A stretch of 64,000 bases of DNA from Streptomyces sp. SirexAA-E (GCF_000177195.2 NC_015953.1:3348001-3412000), one strand, 5' to 3'; counted from the stretch's first letter, positions 1 through 8,853 are shown. Numbers and translations are program-made. Notes: generated by a model not told the origin, from the sequence alone.

Positions 1-438
1 GTCCGCGATGCCCTTGAGGCCGTCGGCGAACTTCGCCTGGTCGCCCGTGTCGAGGGCGTCGACCTTCGTCTTCAGGTTCGCGTAGGCCGTGGACGAGGCG
101 TTGAGCTCCTTCACGGCCTCTTTCTGCGTGGTCTCGCCGTCGTCGACGGGCGGCGGCCCGGCCGAGTCGACCGCGGCGCCCAGCGACTTGTAGGCCTGTG
201 AGATCTGCTGGAAGGCAGCCGAGTCGGTCTTCTGGACATCGGCGGGCTTGCTGTTGTCGGCCGTCTGCTCCTGGATCGCGGCATTGGCGTTGGCGATCTT
301 CTGCAGTTGGGGCTGCACCTGGTCGCAGACCTTCTTGGCCCAGTCGTTCACCTTGTCGTCGCTGTCGTCGCTGCAGCCCGACAGCGTCAGCACGAGTACC
401 GCACCGCCGGACAGTGCGGCTGCAAGCTTCTTGTTCAC
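1..438 (-). CDS. Small secreted lipoprotein, C-terminus cut by window edge
   Basis: The reading frame starts at a GTG at 436-438, preceded by a GGAAGGGA-type ribosome binding site. It is still open at base 1, so the C-terminus is missing. The N-terminus has two lysines, a hydrophobic stretch and a lipobox (LSGC) with the lipidated cysteine at about residue 22, followed by an acidic Ser/Asp segment. This indicates a lipoprotein anchored to the outer face of the membrane. The rest is hydrophilic, Ala/Lys/Gln-rich and probably helical, with no enzyme motif visible. It lies downstream of bldG and the anti-sigma gene on the same strand but is separated from them by about 670 bp and a terminator-like hairpin, so it is probably its own transcription unit. 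Function unknown. Confidence 0.8.
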   Translation of the reverse strand, partial: MNKKLAAALSGGAVLVLTLSGCSDDSDDKVNDWAKKVCDQVQPQLQKIANANAAIQEQTADNSKPADVQKTDSAAFQQISQAYKSLGAAVDSAGPPPVDDGETTQKEAVKELNASSTAYANLKTKVDALDTGDQAKFADGLKGIAD

Positions 439-1104
439 CGGATTGGGTCCCTTCCAAGGCTCTCGGCCCCGGAACTTACACGCCAAGTGGGCGACATTCA
501 GGCGCCGGGCATCCGATGTACGTGCTTTTGCAGCCATTTGCACCAAGAGGAACGGGGGAGATACAACTCACCCGCACGCGCGGGAATCTGCACGGCGGCG
601 CCTACACGGACGCCCCGTCAGCGACCGAGCAGCGTCTGGCCGACCAGCCGTCAGATTCGTTTGCTCACACACCCCTTGTCGTCCGACCACCCGGATCCGC
701 CGGGCGCGCCGCACCACAGACGCCCGGCCTCGACGCACTCACGCAACCACCACCGCACGGAGGCCCACCCACCCATGCCCCACAGGCCGGCGGACGTCCG
801 GGCTCAGCCCCTCGCGAACGGCCGGCGCGAGGCCGAGATGCCATACCCCTGTCGACGCCCCCGCGGCAGGATCGCGGGCGAGAGACCGCGGACAGGGCCC
901 CGGGGCAAGGGGAGGCCGTGGGCGAATGAGCCGGTGGGGACGGGGACGACCTGCGCAGGCGGGTCCATGGGCCGGAGAACGTAGACAAGGAAAAGGGCCT
1001 TGCTCCGCAAGGCTCCTCCATCGATCACGTGTATCCCCCGCCGAACGCGACGGTCAGCTGAACACGGCGGTCAGTTGGGCGATGCGGTCAGTTGGGCGCC
1101 GCGG
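439..1104. other. Intergenic region, no supported gene
   Basis: No convincing gene lies between the lipoprotein start and the anti-sigma stop codon. Frames that stay open here lack Streptomyces-like third-position GC bias and recognisable domains. The stretch holds the terminator-like hairpin at 997-1013 and the 17-bp tandem repeat at 1051-1108, and it must contain the lipoprotein promoter. Confidence 0.6.
997..1013 (-). terminator. Terminator-like hairpin after anti-sigma gene
   Basis: Bases 997-1002 pair with 1008-1013 around a 5-base loop. On the minus strand the stem is followed by CCTTTT, so it resembles an intrinsic terminator for the bldG/anti-sigma transcript, about 90 bp past the stop codon. 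Confidence 0.5.
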
Positions 1105-1108
1105 TCAG
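1051..1108. repeat. 17-bp tandem repeat, 3.4 copies
   Basis: Copies at 1051-1067, 1068-1084 and 1085-1101 begin with CGGTCAG. A partial fourth copy starts at 1102. The partial copy contains the stop codon of the anti-sigma gene (TGA on the minus strand at 1107-1105), so the array begins inside the gene end and extends downstream. Confidence 0.8.
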
Positions 1109-1557
1109 GGGACGGCCACCGCAGGTGTCGTCGGCCAGCTCATACGGATCACTCCACCCTCTGTGGCCGACCGGACCTCCACGTCGTCGACCAGGCCGCT
1201 GATCACCGCGAGGCCCATCTCGTCCTCGCTCTCGGCGTCCGTCTCCGGGCCACGGCCCCCGATGGCGTCGCCGGGGCGTCCGGGCAGCGAAGTGGCGCTC
1301 CCCGGACCGGGGACCGCGTCACCTACTTCGATGGAGAACGCCTTCTCCTCCTCGATCAGCACCACGGTCACCGGGGCGGTGATGTCGTGACTGCGGTGCA
1401 GTCCGACGGCGCGGCTGCACGCCTCTCCGACAGCGAGCCTGACCTCGTCGAGCACCGCCTCGTCGACACCGGCCCGGCGCGCCACGGCGGCCGCGACCAG
1501 GCGGGCCGTCCTGACGTGTTCGGGCTGAGCGCTGAAGCGGAGTTCAACGGTTGGCAT
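1105..1557 (-). CDS. Anti-sigma factor / GHKL ATPase-like partner of BldG
   Basis: This 150-residue protein resembles RsbW/SpoIIAB-type serine-kinase anti-sigma factors of the GHKL fold. In the usual scheme such proteins bind a sigma factor and are countered by an anti-anti-sigma factor, here BldG encoded just upstream. An N-box-like segment (GEACSRAV) lies near residue 44 and a G2-like segment (DEMGLAVISGLVDDVEV) near residues 112-128. The N-box position normally held by the Mg-binding Asn is Arg, and the glycine-rich G1 motif is poor. ATP binding or kinase activity may therefore be weakened. The gene lies about 206 bp downstream of bldG on the same strand. Co-transcription of bldG with a downstream anti-sigma gene is known in S. 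coelicolor. Confidence 0.85.
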   Translation of the reverse strand: MPTVELRFSAQPEHVRTARLVAAAVARRAGVDEAVLDEVRLAVGEACSRAVGLHRSHDITAPVTVVLIEEEKAFSIEVGDAVPGPGSATSLPGRPGDAIGGRGPETDAESEDEMGLAVISGLVDDVEVRSATEGGVIRMSWPTTPAVAVP

Positions 1558-1763
1558 GCCATCCCCCTCGAACGTATGGGCGTGCGTCTGAGAGGCCCGG
1601 GCATGGCGCCCGGAACCCTGCTCCCATTCTCCTCCGGGAACCGACGAAGCCGGCAGCCGACCGAAGGGGTCGACCGCCTGCCCGTGACGGCACGCTTACC
1701 TGCCGTCCGCCGGCCCGAACGCTGCCTGCCGACCGGTGGAACCGGCCGACCCGATCCGACGGA

Positions 1764-2117
1764 TCAGTCGGTGGCCGCGACAGCCTCGTCGACCGTGGTG
1801 TGGATGGGAAACACCTTGGTCAGTCCCGTGATCCGGAAGATCTTGAGAATGCGCTCCTGGTTGCACACCAGGCGCAGTGAGCCCTCATGGGCCCGGACGC
1901 GCTTCAGGCCGCCCACGAGCACGCCGAGTCCGGTGGAGTCGAGGAAGTCGACACCTTCCATGTCGACAACCAGGTGGTAGCTGCCGTCATTCACCAACTC
2001 GACCAACTGCTCGCGCAGCTTGGGCGCGGTATACACATCAATCTCGCCACCGACCTCGACGACCGTACGGTCGCCACCAGGCCCGGACACATTGCGAGTC
2101 GACAGGGACAGGTCCAC
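1764..2117 (-). CDS. bldG: Anti-sigma factor antagonist BldG
   Basis: This STAS-domain anti-anti-sigma factor of 117 residues is almost identical, as I remember it, to S. coelicolor BldG, which is needed for aerial mycelium and antibiotic production. The phosphorylated serine is in [13 protein letters not shown], Ser61 here. A short Gly/Pro insertion near residues 11-15 makes the protein slightly longer than the 113-residue S. coelicolor form. The start is a GTG with GGAGGA just upstream. The gene is divergent from the helicase gene across about 80 bp, which should carry its promoters. The target sigma factor cannot be read from the sequence. Confidence 0.95.
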   Translation of the reverse strand: MDLSLSTRNVSGPGGDRTVVEVGGEIDVYTAPKLREQLVELVNDGSYHLVVDMEGVDFLDSTGLGVLVGGLKRVRAHEGSLRLVCNQERILKIFRITGLTKVFPIHTTVDEAVAATD

Positions 2118-2196
2118 GGATCCTCCAGCACCTTGCTATCGAGCGGTCGCCCCTCGGTCTCCCCGACGGAGGCCAGGGGACGGATCGCCAGCCGCG

Positions 2197-4713
2197 ATGG
2201 CATTCAATCACTTACCAGCAGCCATGCACGACGCCTTGGGACCATTGTCCGTCATGCCAGTGACACACTCGGTGCCGATGGCCAAGAATCACCGCCCCAG
2301 TCAACCACCCGAGAACGGCAGCTCGCGCCCGTCTCCCGCGGTGGTCCTCGACCGGCTTGCCGCAGGGGCGAGCCGGGCAGCGCGCATCACTCATACGGAG
2401 CACCTGCCCCCGCGTGAGGGAAGCCATGCCACCTGGCCCGATCGCATCCGGCCGGAAGTGGTCGCCGCAATTGGCCGGGCCGGAATCGACCATCCGTGGA
2501 CGCACCAGGCCACCGCCGCCGGGTACGCGCTGGACGGCGAGTCCGTCGTCATCGCCACGGGAACGGCGTCCGGGAAGTCCCTCGCCTACCTGGCCCCGGT
2601 CCTGAGCGCCCTCCTCGACGGCTCACAGGCCCCGAACGGCCGAGGGGCGACCGCCCTGTATCTCGCGCCCACCAAGGCGCTCGCCGCGGACCAGCGACGC
2701 GCGGTCAAGGCGCTCGCCGAACCGCTCGGCACCGCCGTCCGGCCCGCGGTCTACGACGGGGACACGCCGGTCGAGGAACGCGAATGGGTACGTCAGTACG
2801 CCAACTACGTGCTCACCAACCCCGACATGCTGCACCGGGGCATACTCCCCTCCCACCCCCGGTGGGCCTCCTTCCTGCGCGCCCTGCGCTTCGTGGTCAT
2901 CGACGAGTGCCACACCTACCGGGGCGTCTTCGGCTCCCACGTCGCCCAGGTACTGCGCCGTCTGCGCCGCCTGTGCGCGCGCTACGGCTCCGACCCGGTC
3001 TTCCTCCTCGCCTCAGCCACGGCGGCGCGGCCTTCCGTCGCGGCGGGGCATCTCACGGGGCTGCCCGTGAGAGAGGTCGCCGACGACGCCTCGCCCCGCG
3101 GTGAGATGGTCTTCGCTCTCTGGGAGCCGCCGCTGACCGAGCTGCACGGCGAGAGAGGCGCTCCCGTCCGCCGGACCGCCACGGCGGAGACCGCCGACCT
3201 GCTGACCGACCTGACCCTCCAGGGCGTCCGCACCGTGGCCTTCGTACGCTCCAGGCGCGGCGCGGAGCTCGTCTCCGTCATCGCGAAGGAACGGCTGGCC
3301 GAAGTGGACCGGTCCCTGCCCGGCCGGGTCGCCGCCTACCGCGGCGGCTACCTGCCGGAGGAGCGCCGGGCCCTGGAGAGGGCTCTGCACTCGGGCGAGC
3401 TACTCGGCCTGGCGGCCACGACGGCCCTGGAGCTGGGCATCGACGTCTCGGGGCTGGATGCCGTGGTCATCGCCGGTTACCCGGGCACCAGGGCGTCCCT
3501 GTGGCAGCAGGCGGGCCGTGCGGGCCGCTCCGGGCAGGGCGCGCTCGCCGTCCTGGTCGCCCGGGACGACCCGCTGGACACATACCTCGTCCACCATCCC
3601 GAGGCGCTCTTCCAACAACCGGTGGAGTCGACGGTCCTCGACCCGGACAACCCGTACGTCCTCGCCCCGCACCTGTGTGCCGCCGCCGCCGAGCTTCCGC
3701 TCACCGAAGCCGACATCGCGCTCTTCGGCCCCGCCGTGCCCGAACTGCTGCCGCAGCTGGAGGCGGCGAAGCTGCTGCGCAGACGGGCGACGGGCTGGCA
3801 CTGGACCCGGCGCGAACGGGCCGCCGATCTCACCGACATCCGCGGCGGGGGCGGGCGCCCCGTCCAGATCGTCGAGGAAGGCACCGGCCGGCTGCTCGGT
3901 ACGGTCGACGAGTCCGCCGCGCACACCGCCGTACACGAGGGCGCCGTCCACCTCCACCAGGGCCGCACCTACCTGGTCCGGAAACTGGACCTGCGCGACT
4001 CGGTGGCCTTGGTGGAGGAAGCCGTCCCGCCGTACTCGACCACCGCACGGGACACGACCGCCATCGCCGTTCTGGAGACCGACACCGAGATTCCCTGGGG
4101 CGGCGGCCGGCTCTGCTTCGGTTCCGTGGAAGTCACCAACCAGGTCGTCTCCTTTCTGCGCCGCAGACTGATCACCGGAGAGGTTCTGGGCGAGACCAAG
4201 CTCGATCTGCCTCCCCGCACCCTGCGCACCCGCGCCGTGTGGTGGACGGTCACCGAGGACCAGCTCGACGCCGCCCGGATCGGCCCCGAGATCCTCGGGG
4301 GCGCCCTGCACGCCGCCGAACACGCGTCGATCGGCATGCTTCCCCTGTTCGCCACCTGCGACCGCTGGGACATCGGTGGCGTCTCCGTACCGCTCCACCC
4401 GGACACGTTGCTGCCGACGGTCTTCGTCTACGACGGCCACCCCGGGGGCGCCGGATTCGCGGAGCGGGCCTTCCGCACGGCTCGTGCCTGGCTGACGGCG
4501 ACCCGGCAGGCCATCGCGTCCTGCGAGTGCGAGGCCGGCTGCCCGTCCTGCATCCAGTCCCCCAAGTGCGGCAACGGCAACGAGCCGTTGCACAAACGGG
4601 GCGCCGTACGTCTCCTGACCGAGCTCCTCAGAACGGCACCGCCGGACCCCGGGGAGGGCGAATCGCGGGTGGGCACCGCGCAAGGCCCACCCCCCGGCGC
4701 CCCGTCGTCATGA
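2197..4713 (+). CDS. DECH-box helicase with DUF1998 (MrfA/YprA/Hrq1 type)
   Basis: This is a large superfamily 2 DNA helicase of about 838 residues. The Walker A motif (TGTASGKS) is near residue 119, the DECH box (VIDECHTYRG) near 234-243, and a SAT-type motif III follows. The C-terminus has the DUF1998 cysteine cluster (CECEAGCPSC ... KCGNGN) near 773-794, probably a zinc site. The family is known next to tad-like genes in actinobacteria (helicase/secretion neighbourhood). MrfA-type members act in DNA repair. The start is uncertain: ATG 2197 places a rare TTA leucine codon at codon 6, while ATG 2224, 2254 or 2275 are alternatives in the same frame and none has a strong ribosome site. The gene converges on the Tad operon, with 36 bp between stop codons. 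Confidence 0.9.
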   Translation: MAFNHLPAAMHDALGPLSVMPVTHSVPMAKNHRPSQPPENGSSRPSPAVVLDRLAAGASRAARITHTEHLPPREGSHATWPDRIRPEVVAAIGRAGIDHPWTHQATAAGYALDGESVVIATGTASGKSLAYLAPVLSALLDGSQAPNGRGATALYLAPTKALAADQRRAVKALAEPLGTAVRPAVYDGDTPVEEREWVRQYANYVLTNPDMLHRGILPSHPRWASFLRALRFVVIDECHTYRGVFGSHVAQVLRRLRRLCARYGSDPVFLLASATAARPSVAAGHLTGLPVREVADDASPRGEMVFALWEPPLTELHGERGAPVRRTATAETADLLTDLTLQGVRTVAFVRSRRGAELVSVIAKERLAEVDRSLPGRVAAYRGGYLPEERRALERALHSGELLGLAATTALELGIDVSGLDAVVIAGYPGTRASLWQQAGRAGRSGQGALAVLVARDDPLDTYLVHHPEALFQQPVESTVLDPDNPYVLAPHLCAAAAELPLTEADIALFGPAVPELLPQLEAAKLLRRRATGWHWTRRERAADLTDIRGGGGRPVQIVEEGTGRLLGTVDESAAHTAVHEGAVHLHQGRTYLVRKLDLRDSVALVEEAVPPYSTTARDTTAIAVLETDTEIPWGGGRLCFGSVEVTNQVVSFLRRRLITGEVLGETKLDLPPRTLRTRAVWWTVTEDQLDAARIGPEILGGALHAAEHASIGMLPLFATCDRWDIGGVSVPLHPDTLLPTVFVYDGHPGGAGFAERAFRTARAWLTATRQAIASCECEAGCPSCIQSPKCGNGNEPLHKRGAVRLLTELLRTAPPDPGEGESRVGTAQGPPPGAPSS

Positions 4714-4749
4714 AACCCCCACCGAGGCCACCACGGATCGTCGCTCCGT

Positions 4750-5220
4750 CTACGGCACTGTCACCGGCAGCTCCAGCTCCCCATCGACACCGGGCGTAGT
4801 CCCGGTGCCGATGCCTGTACCTGCCATGCGAGCAGGCACGGCGGGTACCCCAGGCGTCTGAACCACCGGAGGCCCTGCTCTTGATCTGGCCTCCGGCGCG
4901 TACGGCCCGAAATGAGCGCGTGCGGTCACATCCGCGATGTCACCGCGCACCACACACCGCACCAGCTCCGCGCCTTGGGCGCCGGTCACCTCCCGCGCCG
5001 CCTCGCATGCCTCGGCAGCCCCCAGGAGCGCCCGATCAGCTGCCGCGAGGGCCGCCAGGTCCGCCGCCGCACCGGCCTCGTGCCGGGCCGCCACCGCCTG
5101 GCCCAGTGCGAGGACAACCGCGAAGACAGCACACAGCGTCGCCGTCGTCACGGCCACCCACACCGTCGCCATCCCCCGGTCCGTCGCGGCGGCCCTGCTC
5201 TGCCTCGGCCCGGCTCTCAT
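4750..5220 (-). CDS. TadG-like secreted/membrane protein of helicase-secretion neighbourhood
   Basis: The predicted 156-residue protein starts at ATG 5220, which overlaps the TGA of the upstream TadE gene as ATGA, so translation is probably coupled. Residues 14-20 (TDRGMAT) followed by a hydrophobic helix and an Ala-rich stretch (GAAADLAALAAADRALLG) are typical of TadE/TadG-like minor pilin proteins of actinobacteria. The C-terminus is Pro/Gly/Thr-rich. It is the last gene of the seven-gene Tad-like operon. It probably sits in the membrane with its bulk outside, as a minor structural or export component. No catalytic motif is visible. Confidence 0.8.
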   Translation of the reverse strand: MRAGPRQSRAAATDRGMATVWVAVTTATLCAVFAVVLALGQAVAARHEAGAAADLAALAAADRALLGAAEACEAAREVTGAQGAELVRCVVRGDIADVTARAHFGPYAPEARSRAGPPVVQTPGVPAVPARMAGTGIGTGTTPGVDGELELPVTVP

Positions 5221-5645
5221 GTGTCCGCCCCCACGGTGTCCTCCGCCAAGGCGGCCGCCTCGGCGCTCAACGTCAGCGCGAGGCCGCCCGGGCCCGGCGC
5301 CGGGGACCGCACCCGAACCCGCCACAATCCCCCGCTCCGCTCCACCCCGATCTGGGCTCCGCCCGGTGCCGCCGCCCGCGCTGCCGCCAGCACAGCGGCC
5401 TCCGGTTCCGAACGTGCCGCCGCCCGCGCCCCGGCACGGGCGGCGTCCACACATCGGATCTGGTCGGAGGCGGCGACCAGTGCCCAGACGAGCGCCAGGA
5501 CGAACGCGACCAGCACCGGAACGGCCATCGCGGCCTCAGCCGTCACCGCTCCCCGGTCGCGGATCCGGAAGCGGGCACACTTTCCCGCCCGGGCCGCCCG
5601 TCGGCACCTCGGACCACCCTCCGGCACCCCCTCAGAATTGTGCAT
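5217..5645 (-). CDS. TadE-like pseudopilin
   Basis: This 142-residue protein has a basic N-terminus followed by RDRGAVTAEAAMAVP and a single hydrophobic helix at about residues 35-58. That is the TadE signature in which the conserved Glu follows the processing-like segment. Its ATG at 5645 lies 11 bp before the end of the Flp-like pilin gene, and its TGA overlaps the next ATG. It is likely a minor pilin or assembly factor of the Tad machine. A later internal start is possible because the first 25 residues are poorly conserved in character. Confidence 0.85.
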   Translation of the reverse strand: MHNSEGVPEGGPRCRRAARAGKCARFRIRDRGAVTAEAAMAVPVLVAFVLALVWALVAASDQIRCVDAARAGARAAARSEPEAAVLAAARAAAPGGAQIGVERSGGLWRVRVRSPAPGPGGLALTLSAEAAALAEDTVGADT

Positions 5646-5868
5646 CGAGAGCGTCCTTGATCAGTGACTGCAGGGCGGACAGCACGGCTCCGCTGGTCAC
5701 CACCTTGTAGAGCACCGCGGCGAACGCGCAGGCCGCGATGGTCCCCACCGCGTATTCCGATGTCGTCATTCCCTGATCCCGGCGTCCACGGCTGATGAGC
5801 CGGCCGGTCCTGTCTCCCCAGGTGCGTCGGACCGAACTCAGCGCCCGTGTCATGACGTTCTTCTGCAT
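5632..5868 (-). CDS. DUF4244 Flp-like major pilin candidate
   Basis: This 78-residue protein has a basic N-terminus and the segment QGMTTSEYAVGTIAACAF leading into one transmembrane helix. The Gly before Met-Thr-Thr and the Glu at about the fifth residue after it fit type IV/Flp prepilin processing. It belongs to the DUF4244 family found in actinobacterial Tad loci. It lies between the TadC-like and TadE-like genes and is the best candidate for the structural subunit. No prepilin peptidase gene is seen in the window. Confidence 0.85.
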   Translation of the reverse strand: MQKNVMTRALSSVRRTWGDRTGRLISRGRRDQGMTTSEYAVGTIAACAFAAVLYKVVTSGAVLSALQSLIKDALDAQF

Positions 5869-5923
5869 TTCGACCCCGTTGTCTCGTCTCGTCGCTCGGT
5901 CTCGGATCCGTCCGAGCGTTCAT

Positions 5924-6006
5924 CTCTTGGCGTCACGGCTCTTGGCGTCTCGGCCTTCCGGACCGTCCACGCCGCCGGACGGGCCGCCGGACGGGCCGCC
6001 GACGCC
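5924..6006. repeat. Two short tandem repeats between pilin and TadC genes
   Basis: Bases 5924-5938 and 5939-5953 are near-identical 15-bp copies (CTCTTGGCGTC core). Bases 5971-5982 and 5983-5994 are identical 12-bp copies (GCCGCCGGACGG), and 5995-6006 is a degenerate third. They fill the only sizeable gap in the Tad operon (5869-6008) and may act in leader RNA structure or have arisen by slippage. Confidence 0.7.
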
Positions 6007-6008
6007 CG

Positions 6009-6827
6009 TCAGTTGCGCTGCAACAGGCCGGTCGCCAGACCGATCACCACCGGAGCCACGCCCACGGCCAGAAAGGCAGGCAGGAAGCACAGCCCGACCG
6101 GTGCGGTGATCAGCACGCCCGCACGCTGGGCACGCGCCACTGCGGCGCTCGCCCGCTCGGCACGCATCTCGTCCGCCACCCGGGAGACCGGGTCCGCGGC
6201 AGGAGCCCCTGTCGCGCCGGCTCGCTCCAGACATCGGGCGAGCCGCGCGGCACCGGGTATCTCACCGAAGCGCCCCCACGCCTCTGACGGTTCGCCGCCG
6301 AGCCGGATCTCGGCGGCTGTGCGGACCAGCCGGTCGCCCACCGGGCCGCCCAAGGACTCCCCGACCGCCTCCGCCGCGTCCCGGGGGCCGGCTCCCGCCG
6401 ACAGGCAGGCGGCCAGAAGATCGGCGACGAGCGGCAACTGCGCCGTGACCGCCAGGGCCTCCGCCTTCGCCCGCGTGGCCGCCCTGCGAGCTCCTGCGGA
6501 GCGCTGCCACCGCCATACGCCGTACGCCGCCACGCAGCCGGCACCGCACCCGGCGGGCCCTCCGACGAGGAACCAGCCGACCGCCCAAGCCACCAGCGAC
6601 AACGCCCCACGCCGCACAGCGTCCGGTTCCCCTCTGCCGGACCACGACAACAGCCGCCACCCGGCCAGCGGCCCGCACCCGGTCGTCGATGTCAACCGTG
6701 CTCCCCGCCGACGCATCGCCCTCTCCTGACGGATCCCCGCCAGCACGACGACGCCCAGGTACGCGGCCACGCCCGTCACCGCAGCGACCGCCACCGGCCG
6801 GCACATCACTTCCGGGAGCCCTCTCAT
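6009..6827 (-). CDS. TadC-like type II secretion F-domain membrane protein
   Basis: This 272-residue protein has N-terminal hydrophobic helices near residues 13-31 and 77-100 and a T2SSF-type cytoplasmic segment (LPLVADLLAACLSAGAGPRDA). Two C-terminal helices follow, the last ending at the C-terminus. It should form the inner-membrane platform of the pilus/secretion machine together with the TadB-like protein. Its ATG overlaps the TGA of the tadB-like gene as ATGA, so the two are translationally coupled. Confidence 0.85.
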   Translation of the reverse strand: MRGLPEVMCRPVAVAAVTGVAAYLGVVVLAGIRQERAMRRRGARLTSTTGCGPLAGWRLLSWSGRGEPDAVRRGALSLVAWAVGWFLVGGPAGCGAGCVAAYGVWRWQRSAGARRAATRAKAEALAVTAQLPLVADLLAACLSAGAGPRDAAEAVGESLGGPVGDRLVRTAAEIRLGGEPSEAWGRFGEIPGAARLARCLERAGATGAPAADPVSRVADEMRAERASAAVARAQRAGVLITAPVGLCFLPAFLAVGVAPVVIGLATGLLQRN

Positions 6828-7708
6828 ACCTTTTCCCCCGCCCGCACGATCCGGGTGGCCCAGAACAGTCCGGCTGCCTCCAGCAAGGAACCCGCTACCA
6901 AACAGGCCAGGCCACCTGGGCTGTGCAGCAGAACCCGCAGCGGATCGGCTCCCAGCGCCGCTCCCAGCCCGAGCCCCACCACCGGCAACAGCGCCAGCAC
7001 CACCACGGTCGACCAGGCTCCGGCCAGCTGCGCCCGGAGTTCCTCCCGGCCGCGGCGCTCGGCGCGCAGGGCGTGCTCGATACGGGCCAGCCCCGTCGCG
7101 AGACCGGCTCCGCCGTCCACTGCCACCCGCCAGCAGGCCGCCATCCCGGCAAGTCCTTCGAAGCCCGGCACCAAGGACGCCCTCCGGAGTGCCTCGGGGA
7201 CGTCACCGCCGAATCGGGCAGCTGCGAGAACAGCGGCTTCGGCGCTTCCCAGAGCCCCCTCGCCTCCGGCGGTGAGCAGGGCCCGCCCCGGTTCGCGCCC
7301 GGCCCGGAGCTCCCCCACCACGGCTCCGCAGAGCATCGTCACCGCCTCGGCCGCCCGTTCACGGCCGATCCGCAGGGCGCGCCGCCGGATCCATCGCCGT
7401 ACGAGGGGCACCGCCAAGGCTCCGGCGAGCAAGGGGAGCACCGACTCGCCGAGCGCCGCGAGGAGCACCGCCACGGGAACACAGAGCCATTCACGGTGTG
7501 CGTCGAGACGTGTCCGTGCCGTGGCCCATCCACCGGCCGGAGACGGTGCGTCGGCCTCGCGGTCCGCGAACATCGCCCGTGCCCGTTTCAGTCCCTGGTC
7601 CCGGGCAACAGCCAGCCCGCCCGAGATTCCCGCACCGACCGCCATCACCACGGGTGGCAGATGGACCGAAAGCCCGGCCTCCATGGCCGTCGCTCCGCCG
7701 GCGGTCAT
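6824..7708 (-). CDS. TadB-like type II secretion F-domain membrane protein
   Basis: The start is ATG 7708, whose ATGA overlaps the stop of the upstream ATPase gene. The 294-residue product has an N-terminal helix (residues about 17-34), a pair of helices around 75-95, and a cytoplasmic T2SSF domain (AVTMLCGAVVGELRAGREPG). Two C-terminal helices follow. It is the partner platform protein of the TadC-like product. The reading frame stays open upstream into the ATPase gene, but the coupled ATG and the domain boundary favour 7708. Confidence 0.85.
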   Translation of the reverse strand: MTAGGATAMEAGLSVHLPPVVMAVGAGISGGLAVARDQGLKRARAMFADREADAPSPAGGWATARTRLDAHREWLCVPVAVLLAALGESVLPLLAGALAVPLVRRWIRRRALRIGRERAAEAVTMLCGAVVGELRAGREPGRALLTAGGEGALGSAEAAVLAAARFGGDVPEALRRASLVPGFEGLAGMAACWRVAVDGGAGLATGLARIEHALRAERRGREELRAQLAGAWSTVVVLALLPVVGLGLGAALGADPLRVLLHSPGGLACLVAGSLLEAAGLFWATRIVRAGEKV

Positions 7709-8853
7709 ACCGGCGCCCCGATCAACGACTCCAGGCGCTCCCATCCCCGCTCCGGAGCGAACCCCCCGTCGCTCCAGCGCAGGGCGGGCACGGTGACCAC
7801 GAGCCCCGCGTCGTCCCGTCCGAGCACGTGTACTTCTGCGAGCCGCCGTTGTCCTCTCCGGTCCCGCACGAGATGGACCACCACCGACAGCGCCGCCGCC
7901 AACTGACTGTGCACTGCGGCGCGGTCGAGTCCAGCAGCCGTGCCCAGGGCTTCGAGACGGGCAGGGACGTGCTCGGCCGCATTGGCGTGCACGGTGCAGC
8001 AACCGCCTTCGTGGCCGGTGTTGAGTGCCGCCAACAGATCCGCCACCTCGGCTCCGCGCACCTCGCCCACCACGAGCCGGTCGGGGCGCATACGCAGGGC
8101 CTGGCGCACCAGGTCCCGCAGAGTCACCTGCCCGGCGCCCTCCTGGTTGGCGGGACGCGACTCCAGACGCACGACGTGGGGGTGATCCGGACGGAGTTCC
8201 GCGGAGTCCTCGGCGAGAACGATGCGTTCCTGGTGTCCTACGGCGCCCAGCAGACTCGACAGCAGAGTCGTCTTCCCTGCCCCCGTCCCCCCGCTGATCA
8301 GGTAGGAGACCCGTGCCTCGACCAGGGCCCGCAACAGCCGGTCACCGCCGGGCGGAAGCGTCCCCGCACCGACGAGTTCCTCCAGAGTGAAAGCACGGGG
8401 CCGGACCACGCGCAACGAGAGGCACGTCGACCCGACGGACACAGGCGGCAGGACCGCGTGCATCCGCGTCCCGTCCGGCAGCCGCGCGTCCACCCAGGGT
8501 CGGGCGTCGTCCAGTCGGCGCCCGGCCACCGCGGCCAGTCTCTGTGCCAGCCGCCTGACCGCCGCGGCGTCCCGGAAGGTGACCCCGGTCAGTTCCAGCC
8601 CGCCCCCGCGGTCCACCCACACCCGGTCGGGCGAGGACACCAGGACGTCAGTCACCGCCGGGTCGGCCAGCAGCCGTTCCAGAACGCCCGTGCCGACCAG
8701 CTCGCCCCGCAGCTCTTCCGCCGCACCCAGCACTTCCGTGTCGCCGAGCAGGCGGCCCTGCGCCCGGAGCGCGGCCGCAACGCCGGCAGGCGTGGGCGCC
8801 GCTCCACTGCGAGCCAGGCGTTGCCGTACGGCGTCGAGCAGGACATCGGTCAC
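7705..8853 (-). CDS. TadA-like secretion ATPase
   Basis: This 382-residue protein is a type II/IV secretion ATPase of the GspE/PilT superfamily. The Walker A motif GGTGAGKTT is at residues 188-196. An Asp-box-like segment (VLAEDSAEL) follows, then the Walker B and His box region (RPDRLVVGEVRGAE ... NTGHEGG). It would energise assembly or export of the Flp-like pilin. The start is a GTG whose GTGA overlaps the stop of the upstream ssd-type gene. In actinobacterial loci this is the helicase/secretion neighbourhood ATPase. Confidence 0.93.
   Translation of the reverse strand: MTDVLLDAVRQRLARSGAAPTPAGVAAALRAQGRLLGDTEVLGAAEELRGELVGTGVLERLLADPAVTDVLVSSPDRVWVDRGGGLELTGVTFRDAAAVRRLAQRLAAVAGRRLDDARPWVDARLPDGTRMHAVLPPVSVGSTCLSLRVVRPRAFTLEELVGAGTLPPGGDRLLRALVEARVSYLISGGTGAGKTTLLSSLLGAVGHQERIVLAEDSAELRPDHPHVVRLESRPANQEGAGQVTLRDLVRQALRMRPDRLVVGEVRGAEVADLLAALNTGHEGGCCTVHANAAEHVPARLEALGTAAGLDRAAVHSQLAAALSVVVHLVRDRRGQRRLAEVHVLGRDDAGLVVTVPALRWSDGGFAPERGWERLESLIGAPV

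Noticed and set aside
248..1390. 380-codon plus-strand frame before bldG
   Set aside because: Arg/Pro-rich product without domain; it covers the lipoprotein and anti-sigma genes on the other strand.
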